Source: Geosiphon pyriformis (Eukaryota; Glomeromycota; Glomeromycetes; Archaeosporales; Geosiphonaceae). Taken from it: DNA of 64,000 nucleotides. The stretch spans positions 66,043 through 130,042 of the forward strand of contig JAAOMT010000570.1 in NCBI GenBank assembly GCA_016748015.1, given 5' to 3'. A model generated the notes under the pieces. That model was given only the letters and a program-made list of their open reading frames with translations. It had not been told where the DNA came from and did not search any database. Positions 1 to 11,677 of this stretch are shown one piece after another. Position 1 is the first letter of the stretch, and each line of letters starts with the position of its first letter. The translations under genes and the position numbers were made by a program.

Positions 1-1320
1 GAAGATGCTTTGGAGAAAGACCAGGAGCTCTGGCTAGTTCTGCAGAACATGCAGAAGACATATGATTTGGTGGACTGGAAACATCTTGAGAAAAGTTTAG
101 TCAGGATTAAGATGTGTGACAGATTCATTTGATTTTTTGGTAGTATCCATAGAGATCATACCAACCAAGTTATGACAGACTTTGGTTTGACAGATGGTTA
201 TCATGTACATGATAAACTGAATCAAGGAAAAATTTTCTCCCCTCTTTTGTGGTGTATATTTTATGACCCTCTGTTGTGTGAAGTCAAATGTTAAGAGAGT
301 GTATGTGAGTACAAAATCAATTCTTACTTTATTTCTAAAAGTGGTCGCACTGAATCTTGGGCTGGGTTTTCTTCTTTTCTTGCTGCTGGCGCCTTTGTTA
401 ACAATGCAATTTGGGTTGGCAGTAGTTAGAATACTACCCAACACATTCTTGATGTTGCTAGTGAATTTTTCCAGATTAATAACATTTCGATCAATAATGA
501 CAAAACTGTGGCTATTCTCATCAATAGTAGAGTCAGTCACTTATCTCTTTTTATCAATGGTTCACCCATTTCTGTAATCCATAAAAAAGAATCTCATTGG
601 TATTTTGGTATCTTTCTGTCAACTGAAGGTCTTTCTAAGCCTAGTTTGGCTAAGACACATTTGAATATTTGTTTCTTTACTAATTTGGTCTTAAAAAAGG
701 CTGTTTCAGATAAGCAGTTCTTGTATTTGGTTTTGGCAGTTCTCCATCCTATAGTTGGCTACAAAACACAGTTTAGCTTTATTCCTATTAGTGTTTGCAA
801 CAAATAGGATGCTTTGATTTACAAGGGCTTAAAACTGAAATCTGGTCTTCTACTTAATTTTCCTAGTGATACAATTCACCATCCTTTCTTTTATGGTTTA
901 AAGTTCTTTTCACAATGTCAGTCTGAAAGTAAGATTGCTTCACTTATCAGCTTTACAAACTCTGGTGGGATTCTGGATCATTTGTTCAGCCACAGGTCTC
1001 ATAATTTACAAGTTCTATGTTGGTGTCTCCTCTATCCATTGAGTTCTCCTGTTCACATTTGTGTTAATGCTTCCAATAATTTTTTGTCAGGTATGGTTCG
1101 CATTCTTTGTGACTGCAATTTGTCTTTGGGTGGCTCTTTGGCCAGCTCTTTTCGACTTCATGATGGGGTGCCTATATCTACTGTTTTGGGCAAGTCTCTG
1201 TTTTTCAAGTTTTTGCCTTCTCTCCAGCATTATGGCATAGCCTTTATGGACCAGCTTTGTGATTATCATGGTGATGTCTTTAACTAGTGCACTTTTAAGT
1301 AGTGGAAGAAACTGGGCCCT
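1..1320 (+). pseudogene. LINE ORF2 reverse transcriptase, C-terminal part, broken
   Basis: Frame 1 encodes the palm/thumb side of a LINE reverse transcriptase. Visible blocks include a 'DFGLTDGY' segment, 'FSPLLWCIFYDPL' (the QG.SPLLW...DPLL block of this family) and an 'FVNNAIWVG' segment where the catalytic F.DD box is expected; here the aspartates have become Asn. Long open stretches lie at 508-807 and 814-1287, separated by TAG at 805-807, where relatives carry Trp (recalled, not checked). A TGA at about 130 and further stops break the rest. Given the Asn substitutions and stops, this copy is inactive. Confidence 0.8.
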
Positions 1321-1337
1321 TGTGGGCCAGTTTCTGA

Positions 1338-2171
1338 TTGTTCAAGATCTCTGTTGTATTTCTTATTGGTTTGCCCCCTTCTTCTCCAGCTTTAAGTAGT
1401 GTTGGCTCTCTGAATATTTGTGAGTTCAGTGATTTTGTGTCTATTTGCAATTGTCTTTTTCATGTTGGCTCTGATAGTCTGTCTGTTTATACGGATAGTT
1501 TCCTTAAGAATTTGGGCATGATTGGGTGTCAGGCTGATGCTGTTGTCTTTTTTGAGGACATTAATTTGGATTTGAGTGTCAGTGTTTGCGGTTTGGTATC
1601 ATCTACTTTGGCAAAGTTACAGGCTATCACCTTGGCCCTGGAGTGTGTACTCAGGTCTTGCTCTGTTTGCTTGTTTTCAGATAGTCAAGCTGCTTTGGAT
1701 GCTTGTAAATCAGAGCTAAATTTGATGCATCCTGACTTTTGCAATTGGTGTTGGGTTGAGCATCAGCATATCAGTAATATTATTTACAGCAAAAACTTAA
1801 GAATCACCTGGCGCAAGGTCAAGAGTCACTCTGGTATTTTGGAGAATAACTGTGCTAACAGTCTCGCTGATACTGCTTCTCTTTCTGGGTGGTTTCTTTC
1901 TCCTCATGTAAGTGAACATTTTTTGGTGGCCAATGGTGATATAGTCTCTGGTAATTCTAGGCACTTTGTTCAGGATGTGTTTTGTGCTGTCTGTCATGTG
2001 CATTGGGAGGTTGGTTCTGGTTCTGGTTTTCTGGTAGGTGGTTTGCTTTCAGATGTCAATTGGTTTAGCTCTTTCTGGATATGGCACCTTGATTTGCATA
2101 TGGTCGCAGATTTTACTAGCAGGCATACTGCTGATACTCGTACCTACTTTATGAAGACTTTGCACTATTAG
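1338..2171 (+). pseudogene. LINE ORF2 RNase H domain
   Basis: The translation carries an RNase H fold of the type found near the C-terminus of fungal LINE ORF2. It has 'VYTDSF' (first Asp; the usual following Gly-Ser is altered), 'KLQAITLALE' (catalytic Glu), 'LFSDSQAALDA' (second Asp) and 'KVKSHSGI' followed by 'NSLADTA' (third Asp region). All acidic positions are present, although the copy is broken elsewhere. A stop (2169-2171) separates it from the zinc-finger tail in the same frame. It belongs to the element at 1-2905 and follows the reverse transcriptase after a frameshift near 1330. Confidence 0.8.
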
Positions 2172-2768
2172 CTTCTCATAGCTGTTTATAAATGTTTTTA
2201 TGATAAGTGTTATCCCAGTATTCTGTGCTTGTATTGTGAGGAGATAAAGATGTTTGATTATGTGTTTTCTTGTATGATCAATATTTCTGTTCGTCACAAG
2301 ATTTTGGAGTTCTGTGCATCCTTTTGAAAGGATTTTTCTAGTCATTCTCTTCTTCTTTCGAGTGTTTTGCAGCTGTTATTGGCCTGTGCTTCAGATTTTT
2401 TGGTGTCCTCAGCTCTTTTCAAGAGTTTTGTTTTCAATGGGTGGTTCTTGGAGACTGTTTCTGTCTTCTATAATCCCAAAATAGCTAGGATTAAAGTTGC
2501 TGAGTTTGTGTGCTCTCTTTGTCTCACTTTCAGAGATGACATTTGGATGGTTTATGCTAAGCATCACATCTTTATAAAAAAACATGGGCTGATCCCAATA
2601 GATGGTTCTGCTCTTGTTTCAGTTTCTGGCTTAGCTTTAAAGTTTTTGGCTGGTGTGGTTGAATTGCTTGGGATTTCTAAGGCTTTTGGTGTTCATTTTG
2701 GCTTTTGCAAATCTTGTTTGTTTTTTTCAGGTGTTAGTACCTCAGTTTTGGTTAATATAACTGCATAG
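2172..2768 (+). pseudogene. LINE ORF2 C-terminal zinc-finger tail
   Basis: Continues in the RNase H frame. After the TAG at 2169-2171 the frame reads 'CLYCEEIKMFDYVFSC', a C-x2-C...C motif typical of the ORF2 C-terminus in this family. A TGA near 2325 follows, then an open stretch 2367-2768 ending 'GVSTSVLVNITA'. The TGA fits a Trp TGG to TGA change (inference). The function of this tail is not established; in LINEs it is usually thought to bind nucleic acid. Confidence 0.65.
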
Positions 2769-2905
2769 TATTGTCCTGACTGGTTTGAATGACTGGTTAC
2801 ATGTAGTAAATACATAATTTACACTTAGTTTAGATCATTTCTTTGATGTATACTTCTAAGTGGTATTTGGACTTTGTTTGTTAAGTATTAATAAAAAAAA
2901 TATAT
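2769..2905 (+). repeat. LINE 3' UTR and A-rich tail
   Basis: Immediately after the ORF2 stop there is a stretch containing 'agtaaatacataattta', 'cacttagtttagatcat' and 'tttgttaagtattaataaaa', then an A-rich run. The same order of motifs, with many G-to-A and C-to-T changes, recurs at 5536-5665 (+) and on the minus strand at about 43010-43110. It therefore marks the 3' end of the family. Confidence 0.75.
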
Positions 2906-3459
2906 TTTAATAAACAATAAAAAACAATAATTATTTTTAATTAAAAAATTAAAAATACTTTTTTATTAATTAATAATTTACCAGTTTTTATTACAAAAAA
3001 AAAATCTTATAAATATTTAGATATTTTTTTATTAACAAATAATTTGTTTAAATTTAATTTAGCCAAAACTTATTTAGATATCAAGTTTTTTTTTAATATA
3101 ATTTTATGAAAAACTGTTTTAAATAAACAATTTTTTTATTTAATTATAGTTATATTACAACTTATTATTAATTATTTAAGTAAATATAAACAAAAAAAAA
3201 GTGGCTTTAATAATAAGTTTTTTAAATACTAATAATATTTTTAGTTAATTATTTAATTATAAATTTTTAAATCTACAAATATTAAGCTTGTTATCTAATT
3301 ATTTATTACAATTTTTTGTATTTTTTTTAAACAATTTGTATATTATATTTTGTTTTATTATACTTTAATATTTATTGTTTTAAAAAATTTAGTCTTTTAT
3401 AATATATTTTAATTATAAATTTAAACTTTTTTTTTTTTTTTTATAATTATAATCAAAAC
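2906..3459. other. A+T-only gene-free stretch
   Basis: Almost entirely A and T with many homopolymer runs. No coding pattern, tRNA or recognisable repeat was found. It separates the LINE tail at 2905 from the ORF1-only LINE derivative that becomes recognisable at about 3460. It could be further decayed transposon sequence. Confidence 0.6.
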
Positions 3460-5665
3460 AAAAAATAAAAAAGCTTTAAATATTTTTTTTTATAATAACC
3501 AATAAAATTTCAACAAAAAAGAGTTTTTTATTGTTAAAACAATAAGACAAAATATTTTAACAACATTTTTTTTAAATATTAATAATAATAAGCTGTTTTT
3601 AGTAATTTTTAAAACATTTTTTTTATCTTTGGCTAATAGTTTTTTTTTAATCAAAGTTTTTTTTAAAAAACACATTTAAATTAGTTTCAATATTGTTTTT
3701 ACTCTTTCTAAAAGCTTCAAAGTTTTTAATAACAGACTAGTTAATAAGTTGGTCTTCTTTGTTTTTATTATTAATATTATTACTATTACTATCCAAATAA
3801 CCAAAAAACCAAAAAGTCAAAAAAACAATAACAGTCATTTATGTTTATTATTGTTATATTAAATTTTTTGGTAATTCTAGATAAGATTTTAGATAAGATT
3901 TTTTTAATAGTATCTAGCTTTTTTTTTAATATTAACAACAATATTAACAACATATTTTCTAAGATAAGCCAAAATCAACTATTGGTTGTGTTGCTAAATA
4001 TAATGTTTTTTAACAAATTATTGTTAATTTTGGAAGCAAAGCAATTTATTAAGTTATTTAATCTAAAAAATTGGGCTGATTAGATAAAAATTGAATTGAT
4101 TTTTGCTCTTTTGTTTTTTGGTGATGTTTAAAAAACAATTTTCAATTATAAAAATTTTTTAAATAAGTGGTTTTTATTCTAATATCTGGTTTTACTTTTA
4201 AAATTAAATTGGCTTTTGCTTTTTTTTTATTTGTTATTTGGTTTTGTTGAATTCAAGTTAGTTTTTAAAAATAATATTAAGTTTTTTAGTATAGATTTTG
4301 TTTTTAAAGCTTCCTTAATTATTGTTATTAGTGTTATTATTAATAATTCTCTTTTTTTGACTACATTTAAAATTGTAAAATTTTTTATAATAAATTTTGG
4401 TTCCTTTTTTCTTATATTTGTTGTATTTTATAATATTTTTCTTAATATATTTTTTAATGATATTAAAAATGCTTTTGGTGTTTTTGGTGTTATTACTTTT
4501 GTTAAATTAAAGTTTGTTAATTTATAACAATATGCTATTGTTAATTTTAAGAACTTTTCTTTTGCTGCTATTGTTTTTAATAATTAATTTATACTGATAA
4601 AAAAAAACAATATTTTAATTTTTTTTTCTTAATTAGAAAAAAATTATTATTTTTAAAGATTTATTTAAAGTTAAATTAATTAATTTTTTTTTTGGTTGTA
4701 TTGCTTTTAAAATTAATAATATAATTTTTTAAATTGATAAATATATTTGTTTTATTTTTTATTTTTCTAATTTTTATTATTATCAATACTTTGTTGTTAT
4801 TACTTTTAAGTCTTATAAAATACTAGCATTTTTTGTAACAAAAACTAATACTTTTTTACAAATATTATATTTAATAGAAAATTTCTAAATATTATTAATA
4901 TTATAAATATTAGAATTTAGATTATTTGTCTATTAAATACAAAATGTTTTTATTTTTTCTATTTAAGTTAACTTTTAAGTCTGTTGTTGGCTTTAAGTTT
5001 TTTATGTTTTTTTGGCTTTTTTTTTTGTTGCTCTTCTAGTTGTTTTTGCTGCTAATTCTGTTGTCAAATTTAAATTAGATTTTTTAAAAACTTAAATTTC
5101 AAGTTTGGCTGCTCTAATAAAATCTGTTTTTAACTCTATTAATTCTTTGATTACTTTAATTATTAAACTTTTAAATAATAGTATTAATAAAGCTTTTTAA
5201 GTAAAAAAAAACTTTCTTTTTATAAAATATGCTGCTAATAATTTTTCTAATTTTTTGGTTGATATTTTTAAAAATATTGTCTGTTTTAAGTCTAAAATTA
5301 ATTTTGATAAGATAAACTATAATAAAATACTGACTGTTAAATTTTTTTTTGAGTAAAAATATTAATGAATATATTGTAACTTTGTAATATATGTTAGATC
5401 TTAATATTAAAAATAGTATTAAGTTAATTAAATTGTTTTTTAGTAAATTTATTATTAATTCTAAAAATTTAAATAATATTATTAAAAAAATTAGTGAACT
5501 AAATTTATTTTCAGCTTTTTTTGTTTAAATATAGTGTTGTTTTAACTAATTTAAATAATTAATTATGTATAAAAAATACATAATTCATATTTAGTTTAGA
5601 TTATTTAATTTAATGTATTATATTAAGCTATATTTAAGTCTCATTTGTTAAATAAAAAAAAATTT
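3460..5665 (+). mobile_element. ORF1-only LINE derivative, heavily A+T-mutated
   Basis: The plus-strand frames, read through many stops, align with the LINE ORF1 seen on the minus strand at 24960-20369. Shared blocks are 'KTIRQNIL..F' near 3540, 'KVFNNRLVNKLVF' near 3720, 'ILNFLVILDKI' at 3850, 'TTFKIVKF..' near 4360 and 'FFNDIKNAFGVFG' near 4455. A Leu/Asn-rich tail runs to about 5330. The LINE 3' UTR signature then follows at 5536-5665 with no trace of endonuclease, reverse transcriptase or RNase H between. This is an ORF1 plus 3' end structure, as in non-autonomous LINE derivatives. Confidence 0.65.
4216..4527 (+). pseudogene. Decayed LINE ORF1 RNA-binding segment
   Basis: The longest surviving open stretch of the ORF1-only element. 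It includes 'TTFKIVKFFIINFGSFF' and 'NIFFNDIKNAFGVFGVI', matching the segment at 20369-20788 (minus) that reads 'VTFKIAKFLMI' and 'NISAANIKTAFSVFN'. The helix-rich pattern 'IK.AF..FG.V' resembles an RRM-like core in ORF1 proteins of this family (inference). Codons are heavily biased to Phe, Ile, Leu and Asn because of A+T drift, so it is not expected to encode a functional protein. Confidence 0.55.
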
Positions 5666-8391
5666 CAATTATTTTTAAAATTTGGAATTATATTTATTAA
5701 CCAATTAAAAAAAAGTTTAATTTTTAAATAATTTAGAATAATAAATAATTATTTTTTAATATATGTAAATTTTATAACTTTGCTATGATAAAAAAGTATT
5801 TGTTAGAAATAAATTTAAATATAATTAATATATATAAATAATCTACTAAAAAAATTGGGTATATTAAAAATAAATTGTAATATAACTGTATTTTTTGTAA
5901 ATCTAAACTTAAAAGTTAATATTAAAGTAAGTAAATTAGTTTTTTAATAATAATTAAATTGTAAATAATTATATTAAAATAAAATATGTCTTAATTTCTA
6001 ATATTATTATAATAAACTTACATAATTAAGTCATTTTAAATATTTATTTAATTAAACTAAAATTAATATTGTCAGATTTCTATTATTATTGTTAACTTAA
6101 AAAATATTATATATTAAATATTATTAAAAATTTTATTTTTAATATTATAAAGTTTAAAGTTAAAAACTATTTAAGTATTTTGAATAATAAAAAGATTAAT
6201 AAATTTGCTAATATTATTTTTTGTTTAGTTTAAGTATTTTCTTTTAATATTTATAAAAAATTTATTAAAATTAATAAAATAAATATTTTTAAAAATACTT
6301 AATATTTTGTTTATAATACTTTTAAGATTATTTGTTATATTTATTAAAAATTTAAATTTAATATCAATATTATAAATAATAATATAATCAAAAATATTGA
6401 TTAAATACAAATTTTATTGGTTTAATATTTTTATTTATATATGATTTTTTAATTTATAAATAAATTTACAATTGGTTTATATTTTTATTTATAAAAGTTT
6501 TATATTACTATTTATTTCTTATAATTTAAAAATATTTATATAATAAAAAATATTCTAATATTTTATATCTTTATTATAGTAAAATTAAAAGTTTTAAATC
6601 ATGTTTTTACATATATAATAAATTCTAATACTTATAAATAATTATTAAAAACATGTATTTTATTATTATATAAATTATAACTGTTATTTTTTTGTTATTT
6701 AATAATATAATATATATTGTTTTGTATAAATATATTGTTTTTAAGAATTAATACTATAAAATTTTATTTGTTTTTAATAATAATAAGATTATTATTAGCA
6801 GATTTATTATTTTTAATCATAATTTGAAAATTGTTTATTGTACAAAATATAATTAATTAGATTTAAATATAAAATAATTATAAAAATAATATATTGGGTT
6901 TTTTATAATAGATTTTTGTTTCTAATTATTAATAATTTGTTATCTTTGTTTTTAGATTAAATAGTATTATTGACCAAAATTTGAGATATTATTTAGCATA
7001 AAATTATCTTTATAATTTTTATTATTAATTAAATATATTATTATTTCAATTTATTACTTATTATTTTATCAAATTATTCAAATTATTATTCAATTAATAA
7101 TCCAATTTGTACAAAACACAAATAAAACCAAATTGTAATAATTAAATCTTATAATATATCAAACTATATAATATTTAAAGTTTGTTAAAATATTTAGTAA
7201 TTTGATAAAATATCAATAATTTACCAAAACAATTTATAGTTTGCAAAAATAACTTATAGTTTGATGAAATATATCTTTAACTTATTAAAATATTATAAAA
7301 AAAAAGTGTTAAATTATAAAATAATATTATAATAAGTTATATAAAAGAAAAACTTCTTTTTTTGAAAAAATGTATCTTAATTAAAACTAATATTTTTTTT
7401 AATATTTTCTATATAAATCAATTCCAATAAAATTTATCTTAAAAAACACAAAAATTTTCAACTATTTTCATTGTAAAATTGACTATTTCTTATTAATATT
7501 TTGAAATTAATTAACTATTAATTTTAATAATTAGTAACTTCCAGATTTGAATTTAAAATAACTTTTTTAACATATTTTTTTATTTTTTATTTTAGTTTAT
7601 TTTTAGTTTATTTTTATTATTTTTTATTATTGAATAGTATATAGTTAAAATTTTTTGTTAAAAAATTGATTTTTACAGCAAAGTAACTATACATATTTTT
7701 AAAAAACTTACAGATAAAATTTTTTTGTAAAAAGTCAACTTTTACTGTAAAGTAATTATACAAATAATTAGCATAAAATTGGCTATTTTTTTATAAATCT
7801 AATAACATATACAATTTAAAATATAAAGAGATATTTTAAAAAAGGAATTAACTTATTAGAAATTTATTAACTTCTATTAACAATAGAATTAATAACAAAA
7901 CAATATTAATAATATTAAGAAAAAAATAGAAAAATAATAATAAAAATGCTTAATATTGCTAAAACAATTAGTATTTTTTATGATTTATATAAGTTTTATG
8001 TTTTTTTTGGTGTAAATTATTGTGTTTTAATTAAGATAAAAATATAATATTGTTTTTTTAACTTAATAAGTACAGTTTTATTACTATTTAGTATATAAAA
8101 ATAGACCAAGTATTTTTAATTAAATATAACTTATATATTTACTATATATAATTTATTCAAACCAATTAAAACAATATTATATATTTACATAAACTTTTAT
8201 ACTATTAGTAACACCAAAAAAAAAATCTTATGCAATTTAAAATTAACAGCAAATAACTTAGCAATATCAAGTAAATAAATTATTTTAGCTAACAAAAAAC
8301 TGAACAAGTTATAAAAAATATTAAATAAAACTCTTTTATCATCAATTAAACTACTCTTTTCTATATTTATCTTAAATTTTGATCTAAATAT
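5666..8391. other. A+T-rich gene-free stretch
   Basis: Nearly pure A+T. No credible coding region was found; the longest open stretch (6225-6410, minus) is Ile/Asn/Lys low complexity. A loose inverted pair (near 7985-8060 and 8170-8230, both around a run such as 'tttttttggtgt') could be the ends of a small decayed DNA element, but the arms are too A+T-rich to be sure. Otherwise I see nothing. Confidence 0.5.
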
Positions 8392-9175
8392 TATTATTCA
8401 TAGAAATTAGGAATTATAATAATAGATAAAATAGCCAATCAGAAATAAAAATAGTAAAATAAGAAATTTTAGAATTCTCTTGAGAAATTATTAAATTCTT
8501 AGAAATTTCATATAATATAAATTATATATATATAGTAAGAGTATTAAAAGCAGAAAAAATAATTTTAGGAGAATTCAAAAATACTTTTCTCTTTAAAAAA
8601 TAGTTTTCTATAACTTAAAGTAAAATTATTCTCATATTAATAAAATTATTCATTATTATTGAATCTATGTTATTATTATTTGATTAAAAATATTAATTAC
8701 TTACTTACTATTAACATTCTATGTTGTTAAAATTCAATCCTTAATTACATTAGACTAATAGTTTTTGATTATGGCTATTAACAGAATACTAATTTTTTCT
8801 TAATTTTTTCTTAATTTTTTCTATTTTCTTTATTTTTTTATTTTCTTTTGTTTTATTTTTTTGTTGTTTACTAATTAATTAAAAAAATTAAGTGTTGAGT
8901 ATTTAATATTAAAGATAGTCTGATAAAAGACCTGAAAATAAGAGTAAAAATTTAAGGATAGCTTATCAGAAGAGTATGGCTATCAGAATAAATTGGTTAT
9001 CATGCTAAAAAAAATTCACAGAAGAAACCATTAATTGAATTTTTGTTATTATATAAAAAACTCAATTAAACTTTTTAGAATTTAAAACTTTCAAAATTAC
9101 TAATATCATCAGCTATTGAGCACCAAGTTACAGGTTTGTTATTTGTTTTAATATTTCAAATAATCATCTATAACA
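8392..9175 (+). repeat. Decayed gypsy LTR (plus orientation)
   Basis: Matches the reverse complement of the LTRs of the gypsy copies along its length. It starts 'tattattcatagaaat' against TGTTACTCATAGAAAT, contains 'agccaatcagaa' near 8435, the 'taattaattaaaa' block near 8875 and 'caccaagttacag' near 9121, and ends 'aatcatctataaca' at 9175. Most differences from the young LTRs are G-to-A or C-to-T. The 4 bp before it ('atat') and after it ('atac') could be a decayed target duplication, which would make it a solo LTR inside the older gypsy pol that follows. Confidence 0.75.
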
Positions 9176-10890
9176 ATACTCTATCTGAATAAATTCAATT
9201 ATAATATACAATATTGTAAAGGAACTCATTATTAAAATACTAATGCTCTCTTTAGATTTACTATTTAGTAATAATACAACTTTCTTAAATCAAACCAACC
9301 TAATTATTAGTAATTTTTTTTTAAAACAAACACAATAATAGACTTAAACAACTACTCTGTCTTAATAAAATTTTTAAGTAAAGGACAATATCCATCAGAT
9401 TATATTTAACAGCAAAAAAAACATTTGCAAAAACAATCAAGTTTTTATTTAATCTGTCAGAACCAATTATATAAAAGAAATAAAAAAGATTCTAAATGCT
9501 TTCAAAAACTTATTAGATTTAAAAAAAGAGAAATTGTAATTTATAATATGCATATTAACTTATTAACTAAACACTTTGGAAAGACTAAAACAATTTAAAA
9601 AACTCTTGCTTGCTATTAATAACTTATCTTGAAAAAAACATTGTTAAATACATCAAAATCTGTAATATTTGTTAAAAAAAAGGAAAATTTAATTACAAAA
9701 AAGACATTTATTCAATCTTTATTGGTTAACTATTTAACAAAATTAATATAAATATTATTAGATCTTTAATTATAACTTTTAATGGAAATAGATACATTAT
9801 TACAGCTACTGACTATCTTACAAAGTAAGTAAAAACAAAAGTCATCTTAAATTAAACAGCAGTTTCTATTGTCAACTTTATTTATAAAGATATTATTTGT
9901 TATTATAGCTGTCCCAAAAAACTTTTATCTAATAGAAAAAGAGCTTTTTTAAGTACACTAGTTAAAAAACTTTGTAAAAAAATGGAAATACATTATAAAC
10001 TTTTTTCTTTTTATTATTTTTAAACAAATAGTCTAATAGAATGTTTCAATAAAACACTATATAAAACCTTAACCAAAACCAGTAAAGAAACAAACTTATT
10101 AAACAAAGTACTGTCTTTAGTTTTATTTGTTTATAGAACTGTAAATTATAACATAACAAATTATAAATCTTTTTATCAGTTCTATAAACAAATAGCAATA
10201 CTACCAATAAAAACTGACATTAAGACAATATTTTTTAAAAAAATTACAATAGGGAATTACAAAAACATTTTGTAAAGAAAACTTGATACTATTCTTGATT
10301 TATTGATAGAAACATAAATAATTATCTTTGAAAAGATAAAACAGTTTTAAGAAAAGCTTAAGAAAAAAAACTAATAAAACACTTTCTTTAAGTATTGGTA
10401 ATTTATTTTTAAAATACTATTTAGACAAAGACAATGTCTATAGTAATAAATTTTCTAGCTGGTGAAAAAAACTCTTTATAGTCAACAAAATTTTAAATAA
10501 TAGTTCTTATATATTACAAGATTAATATAGAATAATCTTTAATAATTATTCTGTTTATAGTATATAATTCAAGAAATATTACAAATAATCTGATCAGTTA
10601 TTTGTTGTGATAATACTGACTTAATTAATTAGCAAAAATTAGATATAAATAAATGCATCTTTTTCAAAACAGAAATATCTTCAATTAACATAAACAATTA
10701 TTTTCTAAATTAAAACATTTAAAACATTTTCTATATTTTTTATAAGTATTATATCAAAAATTATCCAAATATTACTTTAATCATTAAAAAACAGACTATT
10801 ATAATTGATAACAATAGAACACATACTATTATTAAACTAAAAAAAACTATTACCAGAAGAAAAAAAATTGGTAGCAAAATGGATAAGTAT
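9176..10890 (+). mobile_element. Old gypsy integrase remnant, A+T-mutated
   Basis: Read through stops, this stretch encodes an integrase homologous to the cleaner copy at 63175-64000 (minus). An H2C2-type zinc-binding region is visible near 9545-9690 ('NMHINLLTKHFGK', then a degraded Cys pair). The catalytic core start reads 'NRYIITATDYLTK' near 9790 (clean copy: 'NRYIAVAMDYLTK'). The third catalytic block reads 'ECFNKTLYKTL' near 10035 (clean copy: 'ERFNRTLCEAI'). The C-terminal part decays before the younger gypsy element inserted at 10891. No gag or reverse transcriptase precedes it. Confidence 0.7.
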
Positions 10891-11662
10891 TGTTACAGGT
10901 GATTATTTCTGTTGTGGAATTGAATAACAACCCCATAACTTGGTGCTCAAAAGCTACTTTTGTGGATGATGTGCAGAAGGTATAGTATCTGAAGGTTTTG
11001 GTTGATCTGAAGGTTTTGTTGTGGAGTTCTTTGTATAATGAACAGAAATTCAATAAGGTTGATAGTGGTTGTATCCTCAAGTGGTTTTCCTAATTTCTTT
11101 CTCAGCGTGGTGGCTGGATTTAGTCTGGCAGTCATGTCCTTCTAGTAAGCTATCTGATAATATATATAAAGTTCTACCCTTATTTCTGGGTCTTTTATCA
11201 GGCTATCCTTGACGTTAATAACTCAGTACTTAATCTTTTAATCAATTAGTATACAACAACAAAATCAAAGAAAGAAAGAAAATAAAAGAAAATAAAAATA
11301 AAAAAAATAAAGAAAATAAGCCAAGCCAATTTGGTCCGTTAGTATCTCGTCAATAGCCATGATCAAGAGCTATTGTTCCAGCGTGGTTAAGTAGCAATTA
11401 CTATCCACATGAAGTGTTGATAGTGAATAGTGAATTGAGATATGGAATAATTATTTATTTGATGATTGGTTTTTTGGCTAAGAATTCTGTGGTATCGATT
11501 CTGTCTTTTTTGTTTCTAACACTACTGCTATATATACATAATTGGGATTCCTCAATTCCTTGATTCTTCATAACAGGAATCCTGGAATTCCACATTTACT
11601 ATGCTTACTTCTGATTGGCTAATAATTATGCTAATATATTTTTTATATTTCTATGAGTAACA
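10891..11662 (-). repeat. Gypsy 3' LTR (772 bp)
   Basis: Starts TGTTACAGGTGA and ends GAGTAACA in plus coordinates. It is the 3' LTR because the element reads on the minus strand. It differs from the partner LTR mainly by transitions (for example 'ccata' versus 'ctgta', 'gcag' versus 'gtag') and is 116 bp shorter, lacking most of the 'ggaatcctg.gattcct' repeats present in the other. It contains a TATA-like 'ctatatatacata' near 11530. Confidence 0.88.
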
Positions 11663-11677
11663 TTATTCCCTCCTTTT
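11663..11677 (-). promoter_or_regulatory. Polypurine tract of the gypsy element
   Basis: On the minus strand the 15 bases AAAAGGAGGGAATAA abut the 3' LTR. This is the expected position and composition of the plus-strand primer of reverse transcription. The second copy keeps the equivalent tract at 62241-62255 with one G-to-A change. Confidence 0.75.

Larger units (their letters stand above)
1..2905 (+). mobile_element. LINE (jockey-like non-LTR retrotransposon), 3' half
   Basis: The element enters from the left window edge and covers the second half of ORF2 plus the 3' UTR. Reverse transcriptase sequence runs in frame 1 from base 1 to about 1320. RNase H and the C-terminal domain run in frame 3 from about 1338 to 2768, so one frameshift lies near 1330. 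In-frame stops occur at about 130, 805 and 2325. The 3' UTR (2769-2890) ends in an A-rich tail. It matches the decayed LINE at 60927-61445 codon for codon over the first 540 bases, so family membership is seen directly. Composition is far less A+T-shifted than in that copy, suggesting a younger or less mutated insertion. Confidence 0.85.

Noticed and set aside
6225-6410. Minus-strand 61-codon frame of Ile/Asn/Lys
   Set aside because: Low complexity expected in A+T-only sequence; no homologous block elsewhere in the window.
7985-8230. A possible short inverted-repeat (MITE-like) element
   Set aside because: Arms are dominated by A and T runs and match only loosely; chance pairing cannot be excluded.
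2906-10890. A mitochondrial DNA insertion, to explain the extreme A+T content
   Set aside because: No mitochondrial gene motif was seen. The readable parts are LINE ORF1 and gypsy integrase.
10850-11135. Open stretches within the LTRs (also 17617-17823)
   Set aside because: They lie wholly inside LTR sequence, are not conserved as frames between the LTRs, and encode no recognisable protein.
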